Shown piece by piece: positions 36,463 through 44,735 of a stretch of 64,000 nt of DNA; positions within the stretch are counted from its first letter, which is position 1; each line of letters starts with the position of its first letter. The notes below the pieces were generated by a model, which saw only the letters and a program-made list of their open reading frames with translations, did not search any database and was not told the DNA's origin. A program made the position numbers and the translations under genes. The DNA is from Clostridia bacterium. GTDB lineage: Bacteria > Bacillota > Clostridia > UBA1381 > UBA9506. Location: contig JAFYVH010000005.1 in the NCBI GenBank assembly GCA_017549205.1, positions 1 to 64,000 on the forward strand. The letters run 5' to 3'.

Positions 36463-36529
36463 ATTTTGCGACACAAAATCCCTAAAAGCCTGTCGGCTTT
36501 TTGCGGCTTTTAGCCGCTGCATCAATTGA
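36463..36529 (+). repeat. 67-bp direct repeat, copy 2
   Basis: Exact second copy of 36336-36402, about 100 bp upstream of the dnaA start codon. The bases after each copy (TGGCATCGTA and CGACATTCTA) are also partly alike, so the ancestral unit was longer. Confidence 0.95.
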
Positions 36530-36579
36530 CGACATTCTACATGGCTTGCTTTTTAAATACATTTATTGCAAAAAAGAGA

Positions 36580-36596
36580 TTTTACATTATGTAAAA
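36580..36596 (+). promoter_or_regulatory. TTTTACA-TTA-TGTAAAA palindrome before dnaA
   Basis: A perfect 7+3+7 inverted repeat 33 bp ahead of the dnaA start. It probably binds a regulator. No TTATNCACA DnaA box is visible in the 412-bp gap. Confidence 0.5.
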
Positions 36597-36629
36597 GTTA
36601 TCACTATAAATAATTGGGGGACAAAAGAC

Positions 36630-37967
36630 ATGAAGGCGCAATTATCGTCTATCTGGTATCAGGCATTAAAAATAATAAAGGATAAAAAAGAGGTTAGTCA
36701 ATCGGCCTATGACCATTGGATTGAGCCTCTCCTGCCCGTGGGCATGACAGAGGAAGCAATCTATTTAAAGGTTCCCACGGAGCTTCATTATGAAATTGTT
36801 AAGTCTATGCATTTAGAAACCATTAAAGAGGCTATTAATGCAGCATCAGAGCAATTTTATGCCGTTGAGCTTTTGGATTTTAACCAGCCTCTGCCACCGG
36901 AACTGGAACATTCGGTGACTTATGCCGGTCGCAGCGACGATGCCACAACTTTAAATCCTAAATATACTTTTTCTTCTTTTGTGGTGGGTGAATCCAACCA
37001 ATTTGCTCATGCAGCATCAGAAGCTGTTTCTGAAAGACCTGCCGATGCCTTTAATCCCCTTTTTATTTACGGTGGACCGGGATTGGGCAAGACCCATCTT
37101 GTGCAGGCCATCGGTAACCGTATTAAAGAGAAGAATCCCGCGGCTAATATTTTATATGTAACCAGCGAGAAATTTACCAATGACTTCATTAACACCTTGC
37201 TGGATAAAAAGACCGTCGATTTTCGTAATAAATACAGAACCTGTGATGTTTTAATTATTGATGACATTCAGTTTATCTCCAACAAAGACCAGACACAGGT
37301 TGAATTCTTCCACACTTTTAACACCCTGCACGAAGGCAACAAGCAGATTATCATCACCTCTGATCGTCCGCCCCGTGAAATTAAAGAGCTGGAAGAGAGA
37401 ATGCGTACCCGTTTCGAGTGGGGCTTAATTGCTGATATCAAACCCCCCGATTTAGAAACCCGTGTGGCCATTTTAAAGAGAAAGGCCAGCGAAGAAAACT
37501 TTGAAGTACCGGACGACATTCTGTTTTACATAGCGGAGAATTTAAAGTCTAACATCAGAAATTTAGAGGGCGTTTTAAAAAGACTGACAGCCTATAATGT
37601 TTTAATGGGTCGCCCCATTACTATGCAACTGGCAGATGAGGCCATCAGAGAATTTTTGAATAAGTCAGATGACCCCCATGTGAACACAGAATATATCCTG
37701 TCTATTGTGTCAAACTATTTTGGTGTGACATCAGATGAAATTCTTTCTTCAAAGAGAACACAGGAAATTTCGTATGCCCGTCACATTGCCATGTACCTCA
37801 TTCGTGAGTTTACCGGTCAGTCTCTGCCTAAAATCGGAAAAGAGCTGGGTGGTCGAAATCATGCCACCGTTTTAAACGGCATTAACAATATAAAAAGCAG
37901 TATGGAAAAAAATGAGGATACCAAAAAGATTGTTGAAGAGCTCATTACCAATCTTGAAAACCGATAA
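36630..37967 (+). CDS. dnaA: chromosomal replication initiator DnaA
   Basis: Initiator ATPase that binds oriC, opens the duplex and loads the helicase. The 445-residue protein has domain I (1-80), a short linker, AAA+ domain III with Walker [10 protein letters not shown] at 148-156, Walker [10 protein letters not shown] and sensor [10 protein letters not shown], and the C-terminal DnaA-box-binding domain IV with [12 protein letters not shown] chose ATG 36630, preceded by GGGGGAC; the open frame from 36501 runs through repeat DNA and has no ribosome site. dnaN is missing behind it; yaaA follows after 20 bp. Confidence 0.97.
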   Translation: MKAQLSSIWYQALKIIKDKKEVSQSAYDHWIEPLLPVGMTEEAIYLKVPTELHYEIVKSMHLETIKEAINAASEQFYAVELLDFNQPLPPELEHSVTYAGRSDDATTLNPKYTFSSFVVGESNQFAHAASEAVSERPADAFNPLFIYGGPGLGKTHLVQAIGNRIKEKNPAANILYVTSEKFTNDFINTLLDKKTVDFRNKYRTCDVLIIDDIQFISNKDQTQVEFFHTFNTLHEGNKQIIITSDRPPREIKELEERMRTRFEWGLIADIKPPDLETRVAILKRKASEENFEVPDDILFYIAENLKSNIRNLEGVLKRLTAYNVLMGRPITMQLADEAIREFLNKSDDPHVNTEYILSIVSNYFGVTSDEILSSKRTQEISYARHIAMYLIREFTGQSLPKIGKELGGRNHATVLNGINNIKSSMEKNEDTKKIVEELITNLENR

Positions 37968-37987
37968 TAAATGACTGGAGAAACACT

Positions 37988-38203
37988 ATGCAGATACACA
38001 TTGATACAGAATATATTAAGCTGGATCAGTTTTTGAAATTTGCCGGACTCTGCTTATCGGGCGGTGAGGCGAAAGAACTGATTCAATCAGGGGTTGTCAG
38101 CGTGAATGAAGAACCCTGCACCATGCGTGGTAAAAAACTGTATCCGGGTGATCGCGTCTTTTTAGAACTGGATGACGAATATCTGGAGTTTGTGGTGGAG
38201 TAG
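37988..38203 (+). CDS. yaaA: S4-domain RNA-binding protein YaaA/RlbA
   Basis: A 71-residue S4-like protein whose gene regularly lies between dnaN and recF in Firmicutes. The S4 motif is [33 protein letters not shown], followed by [11 protein letters not shown]. In Bacillus the homologue is linked to the large ribosomal subunit. It starts 20 bp after dnaA and ends 3 bp ahead of recF. Confidence 0.95.
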   Translation: MQIHIDTEYIKLDQFLKFAGLCLSGGEAKELIQSGVVSVNEEPCTMRGKKLYPGDRVFLELDDEYLEFVVE

Positions 38204-38206
38204 TGT

Positions 38207-39283
38207 ATGTATATTAAAAGCCTGAGTCTGCAAAATTTTCGCAGTTATGAAAGTCAAAAGCTTGTTTTTGATGAAAAAACCAATGTGTTTTGCGGTGCCA
38301 ACGCCCAAGGCAAAACCAATTTGCTGGAAGCTGTGTATCTTTTCAGCATGGGCAAGTCCTTTCGCACGATGCAGGATGTGGATTTGATTCATTTCGGCGC
38401 GGATTATACAAAGGCTACCCTGGTTTTTTGTGACCGCCATCGCGAGCACACTTTAGAAATCATTATTTTGCAGAATAAGAAAAAGCAGATTAAAATCAAC
38501 GGTGTGACCATTAGTCGCTTAAGTGAGCTGGTTGGCAAGCTGAATGTGGTCTTGTTTTATCCAGAAGAGCTTGGACTGGTTAAAGAAGGCCCCTATATCC
38601 GCCGTCGGTTTATGGATGTGGCACTGTCACAACTCAGGCCTGCCTATTATCATGCGCTGGGACGATATCAACGGGTTTTAGACCAACGGAACAAGCTGAT
38701 TAAACGCATTCGCATGTCTTCTGATAAAAGTTTGAAAGACACTATGTTTGCCTGGAATGAAAAGCTCGTGGATTATGGCATGGAGCTTATGCGCTATCGG
38801 GCCGAATTTATGAAAAGGCTGGGCGAGTTGGCGCAAAAGGCGCACTTTGAGGCGGCAGAAGAGAACCTTAAGCTTGTGTATCACCCCCGATTTTCAGATA
38901 AGGCCGAGTTTTTGCAAAAGCTTGAAGAGAGTTTTGAACGGGAGCTGGAGCAAGGCCACACCCTTTATGGTCCCCATCGTGAAGATTTTGAAATTTTTAT
39001 TGATGATAAAGAGGCTAAATTTTTTGGCTCTCAGGGCCAGCAGCGCAGCGCTGTATTGTCGCTGAAATTGGCGCAGGCCGACCTTTTGTTTGAAGAATAT
39101 GGCGAATATCCCGTTTTGCTGTTAGATGACATCATGAGCGAACTTGACAGCAAGCGGCGCGCCTATTTAGCAGGAAAAATCCCGGATAAGCAGGTGTTTA
39201 TCACCTGTACCGAGTTAAACACGCAGCTTCCCAAAGGTCGCATTTTTAATGTGACCAAGGGTCAGGCAAATTTACAAGAATAA
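38207..39283 (+). CDS. recF: recombination protein RecF
   Basis: A 358-residue SMC-like ATPase that helps load RecA at gapped DNA. Walker A is GANAQGKTN at 30-38, the signature motif is near FFGSQGQQRSAVLSLKLAQ, and Walker B is PVLLLDDIMSELDSKRR. A coiled region lies in the middle. Third gene of the dnaA operon. Confidence 0.97.
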   Translation: MYIKSLSLQNFRSYESQKLVFDEKTNVFCGANAQGKTNLLEAVYLFSMGKSFRTMQDVDLIHFGADYTKATLVFCDRHREHTLEIIILQNKKKQIKINGVTISRLSELVGKLNVVLFYPEELGLVKEGPYIRRRFMDVALSQLRPAYYHALGRYQRVLDQRNKLIKRIRMSSDKSLKDTMFAWNEKLVDYGMELMRYRAEFMKRLGELAQKAHFEAAEENLKLVYHPRFSDKAEFLQKLEESFERELEQGHTLYGPHREDFEIFIDDKEAKFFGSQGQQRSAVLSLKLAQADLLFEEYGEYPVLLLDDIMSELDSKRRAYLAGKIPDKQVFITCTELNTQLPKGRIFNVTKGQANLQE

Positions 39284-39295
39284 AAGAGGTTTTTT

Positions 39296-39565
39296 ATGTT
39301 TTTACATTTAGGGTCTGATGTGGTTGTGAATATGAAAGATGTGATTGCCATCTTAGATTTGGATGTGACCAGCACTTCTAAAATCACACGGGAATTTTTA
39401 ACCGTGGCAGAGGATGAGGGCTTTGTGGTGAATGTATCAGATGATTTGCCCAAATCTTTCATTATCACAGAAATCGATAAAAAAAGCCGCGTGTTTGTGT
39501 CGCCGATTTCCACAGCAACCCTCTTAAAGCGTGCTAAAAGCCACGGTGGTTTGGGAAATATTTGA
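39296..39565 (+). CDS. remB: DUF370/RemB-type regulator
   Basis: An 89-residue DUF370 protein with the family start MFLHLGSDVVVNMKDVIAI and later SFIITE and VFVSPISTATLLKRA. In Bacillus RemB (yaaB) occupies the same place after recF, and its relative RemA activates biofilm matrix genes as a ring-shaped DNA-binding protein. It starts 12 bp after recF and ends the operon; gyrB and gyrA, which often follow, are absent. Confidence 0.93.
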   Translation: MFLHLGSDVVVNMKDVIAILDLDVTSTSKITREFLTVAEDEGFVVNVSDDLPKSFIITEIDKKSRVFVSPISTATLLKRAKSHGGLGNI

Positions 39566-39576
39566 ATTTAAAAAAC

Positions 39577-39613
39577 AAGGTGCATCGCCTATTTAAAGCG
39601 ATGCACCTTTTTG
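39577..39613. terminator. bidirectional terminator
   Basis: AAGGTGCATCGC / GCGATGCACCTT, then TTTT, between the convergent remB and MFS genes. Confidence 0.9.
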
Positions 39614-39633
39614 ATTAATTGATTATTTATTTG

Positions 39634-40902
39634 TCAGTTTTTCATTTCTTTATTCTTAAGTGAATGAATGGATGCGTTCATTGCAATGATAATGGCTATA
39701 CATAAAACCAAGGATGAGATAAGTGAAATAGAATAATTTCCCACAATGTCATAGGAAAGATTTAAAACGGGGGAATTGAGTGCAAAGCCCACCGTGAGTG
39801 CCGTGCTTATAATAGAAAGTGCCTTGGCAAAAAATGATTCGCCAAAAAGGTCAAGAGCAATGATGGGCAGCATGACCGTTTCAATGGTTGAGGCAAGAGC
39901 CAACAAAAGACATTGGACAATGGCCAGCGTCTGCCCCAGGGGAGTTGTATTTATGATAAGCAAAAGAATTTTTGAAATAAGCGATGTAAAAAGGCAGAGA
40001 TTCATGACAAAGGTAAGACCAAAATGGTCATATAAAAAACCAATGAGAATCTTGCTGATGGCCAAGGATATAGAAAGTATGCTGAGTGCCGTTGCAACAA
40101 AAGCAGGGTCAAAGCCAACATCGGAATAATATGGTGCAACGATGCCACTGACGGTTGTAAGAGAGTAGAGGAACAGTGAAATTAAAATAATATAAAATTG
40201 CGGCATCTTAAAAAGTTTGGCATCTGCCGAATTTTCTGTTTTTTTCACCGGCTTTTTATCTTTTTTGATTTGTGGAGCAGAACCAGTCGTGCTTTGCCTT
40301 TCTCTATAAAAAATGAAAGCAAGAAAGGTTACAACCGCAAGGAACAAAGCGGTGAGCAGGTAGGCCTTTCGATAGGAAAAAGGGTTTCCCTCCTGATAAA
40401 TCAGTGGCGTGAAAATGTGAATGGCAATGGCAGAGCCAAAGGCATTTGAAGAAAGCAGAATGCCCAAAATAGTGCCTCTATTATGGTCAAACCATTTATT
40501 AACAACAAGGCTGACCATGGTGGTTGAAGACCAGGCAACGCCAAGACCTAAAAATACACCGGCCAGGTAAAAACCCATAAGTGATGATGAAACAGCATTA
40601 ATCAAAGACGAAATGATGTAACAGAGCATGCCGGCTAAAATCATCTTTTTTGTACCAAACTTCTGTACAGTTCGATAGAAAAAGAGAGTTACAATTGAAA
40701 CCGTTACATATCGGCAGGTGTCGTTAATTGTAAAGGCACTTCGGGAAAATCCAAAGGCATTGGTGACGGGTGCAACGAATATGCTTTTTGCGCTGGAGCA
40801 AAAACCTAACCCAATAGCAAGGATAAGGATGCACATGGTCGCGATAATCCATTTATACTTTGCATCATCCATTTTGGTAGAAAGCCGTTTCAACTGCATC
40901 AT
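39634..40902 (-). CDS. MFS transporter
   Basis: A 422-residue major facilitator protein with twelve predicted helices. A long cytoplasmic loop of charged residues is near the middle (RQSTTGSAPQIKKDKKPVKKTENS). The segment after helix 2 (YRTVQKFGTKKMILAG) fits the family's conserved loop, and the layout resembles the oxalate/formate (OFA-like) or monocarboxylate group. The substrate cannot be read. The start is uncertain: GGAG directly abuts ATG 40902, so ATG 40899 or TTG 40893 (9 bp from GGAG) are alternatives. Transcribed alone. Confidence 0.9.
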   Translation of the reverse strand: MMQLKRLSTKMDDAKYKWIIATMCILILAIGLGFCSSAKSIFVAPVTNAFGFSRSAFTINDTCRYVTVSIVTLFFYRTVQKFGTKKMILAGMLCYIISSLINAVSSSLMGFYLAGVFLGLGVAWSSTTMVSLVVNKWFDHNRGTILGILLSSNAFGSAIAIHIFTPLIYQEGNPFSYRKAYLLTALFLAVVTFLAFIFYRERQSTTGSAPQIKKDKKPVKKTENSADAKLFKMPQFYIILISLFLYSLTTVSGIVAPYYSDVGFDPAFVATALSILSISLAISKILIGFLYDHFGLTFVMNLCLFTSLISKILLLIINTTPLGQTLAIVQCLLLALASTIETVMLPIIALDLFGESFFAKALSIISTALTVGFALNSPVLNLSYDIVGNYSISLISSLVLCIAIIIAMNASIHSLKNKEMKN

Positions 40903-41008
40903 CTCCGTAATCGCTTGTATGTTGACAAAAGGAAAAGTGATGTCATGCTATCGCCTTGCTAATAGAATCAGATAGAAAAATGATTCATTAAAGGCAAAAG
41001 AAAAATGA

Positions 41009-41039
41009 TAAAAAACGGAGCAAAGTGAACTTTGCTTCG
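41009..41039 (-). terminator. second terminator behind tRNA-Leu
   Basis: CGGAGCAAAG / CTTTGCTTCG hairpin followed on the minus strand by TTTTT. It lies just past the displaced tRNA-Leu 3' copy. Confidence 0.8.
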
Positions 41040-41040
41040 A

Positions 41041-41206
41041 TTGGTGCGGATAAGAGGACACAGCCGCTCTGTGAGCGTCTTGCCCGCTTGACGACCCAAA
41101 GGCGCTGCCTTTCGGTACCCGTCTGCGCACCAGCTCGTTATAAAACAGTTCACCGGACTGTTTTATAACACTCGCTGCCTTCTTAAGGTTCAAGCCCTCT
41201 TCTCCT
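41041..41206 (-). repeat. tRNA-adjacent structured element, copy behind tRNA-Leu
   Basis: The left end (41041-41059) is identical over 19 bp to 41246-41264, the 3' end of tRNA-Leu with CCA, exactly 205 bp away. The body (41060-41206) matches 1477-1620 behind tRNA-Pro. Its hairpins are CGCTC/GAGCG, AAAGGC/GCCTTT and GTTATAAAACAGT/ACTGTTTTATAAC (41137-41169); the last differs in sequence from the Pro copy but stays fully paired. The right end (41186-41205) resembles the tRNA-Leu T-arm and acceptor in inverted orientation (18 of 20 positions). No credible gene. Function unknown. Confidence 0.85.
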
Positions 41207-41208
41207 AT

Positions 41209-41246
41209 TGAATGAAAAACACACCCTAAAAGGATGTGTTTCATTT
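41209..41246 (-). terminator. first terminator of tRNA-Leu
   Basis: ATGAAACACATCC / GGGTGTGTTTTTCAT hairpin directly behind the encoded CCA. It separates the tRNA from the structured element. Confidence 0.75.
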
Positions 41247-41333
41247 TGGTGCGGATAAGAGGACTTGAACCTCCACGAGATTGCTCCCACTAGCACCTGA
41301 AGCTAGCGCGTCTGCCAATTCCGCCATATCCGC
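41247..41333 (-). tRNA. tRNA-Leu (CAG)
   Basis: The reverse complement is an 87-nt class II tRNA: acceptor GCGGATA / TATCCGC, anticodon stem CTAGC/GCTAG with loop TTCAGGT (anticodon CAG), a long variable arm (GGGAGCAATCTC), T-loop TTCAAGT, discriminator A, and encoded CCA. Its 3' end is duplicated downstream. Confidence 0.95.
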
Positions 41334-41359
41334 ATGCATATTCAATTAAGACCATTAAT

Positions 41360-41388
41360 ATGTTAACACAAAGGGGCAGCGTTGTCAA
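41360..41388 (-). promoter_or_regulatory. promoter of tRNA-Leu
   Basis: On the minus strand TTGACA (41383-41388), 17 bp, TAACAT (41360-41365). Confidence 0.85.
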
Positions 41389-41446
41389 GTTTTTTTTCAA
41401 ATTTTTTAAATTATTGTTTCATTTTCTTGTCTTATGGATAATTTCC

Positions 41447-41475
41447 TTGTTTTTTGTGGTGTTTCATGGTACAAT
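41447..41475 (+). promoter_or_regulatory. promoter of the copper amine oxidase-domain gene
   Basis: TTGTTT (41447-41452), 17 bp, TACAAT (41470-41475), 69 bp ahead of the gene. Confidence 0.6.
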
Positions 41476-41544
41476 GTGCTTAACATAATATGGTGACTAT
41501 AGCTAAACATTCTGCTTTAACACTATCCTGAAAGGAGATTGGGT

Positions 41545-43056
41545 ATGAAAAGTAAATTACTTAGCGTTATCATCGCAAGTATTTTATTATTGTCAGCTTT
41601 TGGCGTTTATGCTGACGGTGAGATGGTTGTTGTATCGTCAAAGCCTATTACAGTTACTTATAATGGCACGCAGATTGCATTTCCTGATGCAAACCCTCTC
41701 ATTCAAAATAATAAAACGCTGGTTCCAGTTAGAGCCATTATGGAGTATGCTGATTTGGATGTGGACTTTGACCCGGAAATCCGTAAGGTCACTGCCAAAA
41801 ATGAAAACCTGCTTATTGAAATGCATATTGACGATGTGAATGCAACCGTTACTGCCGGCAAAGAAGTGAAAAAGGTTGTTTTAGAGGAGCCGGCACGCAT
41901 TATTAAAGACAGAACCTATGTGCCCATTCGTTTCATCGGCGAAAGTCTGGGAACAAAGGTGAACTGGAACCCCAATGCCCGTGAAGTTGTTATTATTGAT
42001 ACGGCAAAGTGGAAAGAGAAGATTGCCGAAAAATCTTCTATGCTTGCCAAATTCATTGACATGCCTCTCTACAATCAAACACCGGTGGCAGAAAGCATGG
42101 CAGGCGAAATTCAGCTTGCATATCAACTCAAGGATGTGCCCGTCGATGCCGGCAAAACCATTGATGTGAACATGGATATGAATATGAGTTTTTCCGGTGC
42201 CGGTGTCTTTGATGGAACAAACAGAGGCACCTACACATCCATAGAAACAGATCCGTCCTTTTTAAAAAAATATTTGCAGGATATGGGTGATGAAAAACTG
42301 GCGGCTCTAGCTCATATTCAAAACATTGACCTTGAGGTTATTGTGGATGAAGAGCTGAATATATACTTAAAAAGCAAAGCCATTGTGGAACTGCTTAGAG
42401 ATGGTGGCGAGAGGGAACTGGCAGAGGCCATTGGTGACCGTTATGTCAAGATGACCGTAAAGGATCTGTTGGGTGATTTCATTAGTGAAGAGGGTTTTAA
42501 GCTTTGTGCCACTGCAGAAAGTCTGTGGGATTTAGTTGAAAAATTAGTTGCATCTGACGACATGCTTTACACTCAAAGTGTAGAAATGATTGACGCTTTT
42601 ATTGAGCTTTGTTCAACCAAATATGGCGACAAAATGTTTAAGGTCACAAAAGGTGTGGGCGGAGCAGAAATCTGGACCTATGTTTTAGACGAAAAGACCT
42701 ATGCCGAGATGATGGCAGACTTAACAAAAACAATGAACGAAGCCATGGGGATTGTAACAGATGAAGAGGATATGGCATTGCAACAGAAAGCCTTAGAGCC
42801 CAAGGACATGAGCATGAAAATGACCATGACTGTTAAAAATAACATGCCCGTTAAGGCAGAGGTTGCTTTTAGCATGAGCACAGAAGAGGAATCCATGTAT
42901 GGCGGCACTGAGATAACGAAGATTAAAATGAATGTCGGCAGTTCAACCCGGGCGTTTGATGCAAGAAAGGACAAAAAGGTGGCCATTCCTCAAAATGTTG
43001 TGAATCTTGCCTCGCTAGACCGGTTGTTGCCTGAAACAACGCTTATAGTGGAATAA
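41545..43056 (+). CDS. secreted protein with copper-amine-oxidase N-terminal domain
   Basis: A 503-residue exported protein. The signal peptide is about residues 1-23 (hydrophobic VIIASILLLSAFGVYA). Residues about 30-150 form a copper amine oxidase N-terminal-like domain with two typical repeats, LVPVRAIMEYADLDVDFD and YVPIRFIGESLGTKVNWN. The remainder is an uncharacterised, Met- and charge-rich region reminiscent of lipid-carrier-type beta folds. Despite its name the domain is not catalytic; it is common on clostridial surface proteins. ATG 41545 lies 7 bp after AAAGGAG. Confidence 0.85.
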   Translation: MKSKLLSVIIASILLLSAFGVYADGEMVVVSSKPITVTYNGTQIAFPDANPLIQNNKTLVPVRAIMEYADLDVDFDPEIRKVTAKNENLLIEMHIDDVNATVTAGKEVKKVVLEEPARIIKDRTYVPIRFIGESLGTKVNWNPNAREVVIIDTAKWKEKIAEKSSMLAKFIDMPLYNQTPVAESMAGEIQLAYQLKDVPVDAGKTIDVNMDMNMSFSGAGVFDGTNRGTYTSIETDPSFLKKYLQDMGDEKLAALAHIQNIDLEVIVDEELNIYLKSKAIVELLRDGGERELAEAIGDRYVKMTVKDLLGDFISEEGFKLCATAESLWDLVEKLVASDDMLYTQSVEMIDAFIELCSTKYGDKMFKVTKGVGGAEIWTYVLDEKTYAEMMADLTKTMNEAMGIVTDEEDMALQQKALEPKDMSMKMTMTVKNNMPVKAEVAFSMSTEEESMYGGTEITKIKMNVGSSTRAFDARKDKKVAIPQNVVNLASLDRLLPETTLIVE

Positions 43057-43239
43057 ATCCTGAGCACAATGAATTTAATACGATTTATAAAAGGCGGCCT
43101 TTGGTGAGAAATCGCAGGGTTGCCTTTTTATAGTTCAGGATAAAAAAATTAACAAAATATTTATTTATCTTTCTATACATTTTTTCTTTTTTGTGGTAAA
43201 ATGATAAAGGAGATATGCCGTGCAAGAGGAGGTTTTAGC

Positions 43240-44109
43240 TTGTTTGGATACATTAAAATTGATAAAAATGAGCTGAAGGTTAAAGACTATAACCTGTTTA
43301 AAGCCTACTATTGCGGCGTATGCAGAACGCTCAAGAAAGAATATGGCTTTCCTGCCCATTATTTTCTCAGTTATGATGCGGCTTTTTTAGCTACTCTTTT
43401 AACCGCTTTTTGCAAAGATATGCCGGCGATTGCACCGACTCGGTGCATGGTAAACCCCATGGTTAAAAGGCCTGTGGCGCAAACGGACTCTTGCCTTTCT
43501 TATGCGGCGGCAGTGAATGTGTTGCTGACCTTTTTTAAGCTGAAAGACGACTGGCAGGATAACCATTCGTTAAAGGCTGCCTTTTTAATGCTTTTCATGG
43601 TGCGTCAAAAGAAAAAAGCCCAAAAGCGTTATCCTGTGCTGGCGCAGGGGATAAGGGAAAATCTTTTGACTTTATCTTCCCTTGAAAAAGCGAGATGTGA
43701 TGAGCCGGATAAGGTGGCGGCATCCTTCGGCAAGCTGATGGCGGATATTTTTACCGTCGATTTTGCAGAAGAAGAACAAAGACGCGTGCTTAGTCACACG
43801 GGGTTTTTGTTGGGGCGTTTTATCTACCTGATTGATGCCTGGGAAGACAGGGAAAAAGATGAACGGAAAAAGACATATAACCCCTATCTTTTGGCAAAGG
43901 AAATAAGCGAGGCAGATACGAAGCTTTCGCTGGAATATACTTTAAGTCAGCTCGCACATAGCTTGCAGCTGTTGGAGCTTGAGCGAAACAAAGAAATTAT
44001 TGATAATGTTATATATTTAGGATTGAAAAATGTGTTAGACCAAGTGTTTTCAGGAGAATATAAAGAGAAGAAGACAAAAAAGGAGAAACTACATGAAAGA
44101 CCCATATGA
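43240..44109 (+). CDS. DUF5685-family protein
   Basis: A 289-residue protein starting [18 protein letters not shown] and containing [14 protein letters not shown] near 20, with further Cys ([12 protein letters not shown]) that could bind metal. It then runs as mostly helical sequence with D-A-W-E-D-R-E-K-D, reminiscent of a helical bundle. I recall this pattern as DUF5685; no function is known. The start is a TTG at 43240, 8 bp after GAGGAGG; the ATG at 43201 lies upstream of that site. It overlaps the next, J-domain gene by 17 bp, so they are likely translated together. Confidence 0.82.
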   Translation: MFGYIKIDKNELKVKDYNLFKAYYCGVCRTLKKEYGFPAHYFLSYDAAFLATLLTAFCKDMPAIAPTRCMVNPMVKRPVAQTDSCLSYAAAVNVLLTFFKLKDDWQDNHSLKAAFLMLFMVRQKKKAQKRYPVLAQGIRENLLTLSSLEKARCDEPDKVAASFGKLMADIFTVDFAEEEQRRVLSHTGFLLGRFIYLIDAWEDREKDERKKTYNPYLLAKEISEADTKLSLEYTLSQLAHSLQLLELERNKEIIDNVIYLGLKNVLDQVFSGEYKEKKTKKEKLHERPI

Positions 44110-44683
44110 AGTGTTAGGTGTGCCGAAAACGGCTACGCAGGAAGAAATAAAAAAAGCATATCGCAAGCTGGCGAAACAGTACCATCCTGATAATTATGCA
44201 AACAATCCCTTGGCAGATTTGGCAGCAGAGAAATTTAAAGAAATCAATGAAGCCTACGAAAAGCTTTCGGGAGGCAGCGCCTATTCTGCCGGAGAGGAAT
44301 ATCGGAGAAGTGGTGAGGGTGCCGGCAACTATGCGCAAATCCGGAATCTCATTCAAATGTATCGGCTTGACGAAGCGGAGCAAATTCTTGACGGGCTGAC
44401 AAACCGAAACGGAGAATGGTTCTTTTTAAAAGGTACCATTTTTCTGCAAAGGGGTTGGTATGCCCAGGGCATTAACTTCATTCGTCAGGCGGTTAATTTG
44501 GAGCCGAATAACATGGAATATCGCATGGCTCTAAACCAATACATGAACCAGTCAAGACAATATCGTGATGTGGGCAGCGGTATGGCAGGTGGCAGCATGA
44601 GTCCTTGTGAATGCTGTCAGGGTCTTATCTGTGCCGATTGTTGTTGTGAATGTATGGGCGGTGACTTGATTCCTTGTTGCTGA
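44093..44683 (+). CDS. J-domain protein with Cys-rich tail
   Basis: A 196-residue protein with an N-terminal J domain (about 1-65) holding the DnaK-stimulating HPD motif in [17 protein letters not shown]-like helical middle follows ([30 protein letters not shown]). The tail has ten or more cysteines ([19 protein letters not shown]). It is not DnaJ: the zinc-finger and C-terminal substrate domains are missing. The tail may bind metal or be acylated. It overlaps the DUF5685 gene and may recruit DnaK to that protein. Confidence 0.88.
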   Translation: MKDPYEVLGVPKTATQEEIKKAYRKLAKQYHPDNYANNPLADLAAEKFKEINEAYEKLSGGSAYSAGEEYRRSGEGAGNYAQIRNLIQMYRLDEAEQILDGLTNRNGEWFFLKGTIFLQRGWYAQGINFIRQAVNLEPNNMEYRMALNQYMNQSRQYRDVGSGMAGGSMSPCECCQGLICADCCCECMGGDLIPCC

Positions 44684-44735
44684 TGCATGAGGGAATGTTC
44701 AGTTGACAAAGCGTTTTTTATAAAGGAGCATTGTT

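Noticed and set aside
36501-36629. N-terminal extension of DnaA by 43 residues
   Set aside because: The extension crosses the second 67-bp repeat and the palindrome, lacks a ribosome site, and is not part of DnaA domain I; ATG 36630 has GGGGGAC ahead.
40948-41244. Overlapping open frames of 98 and 61 residues on the minus strand
   Set aside because: They run through the tRNA-Leu element and its terminators; no ribosome site, and the sequence is explained by the repeat.
43060-43135. Possible terminator behind the copper amine oxidase-domain gene (AAAGGC / GCCTTT)
   Set aside because: The stem is only 6 bp around a loop of more than 20 nt, so support is too weak.
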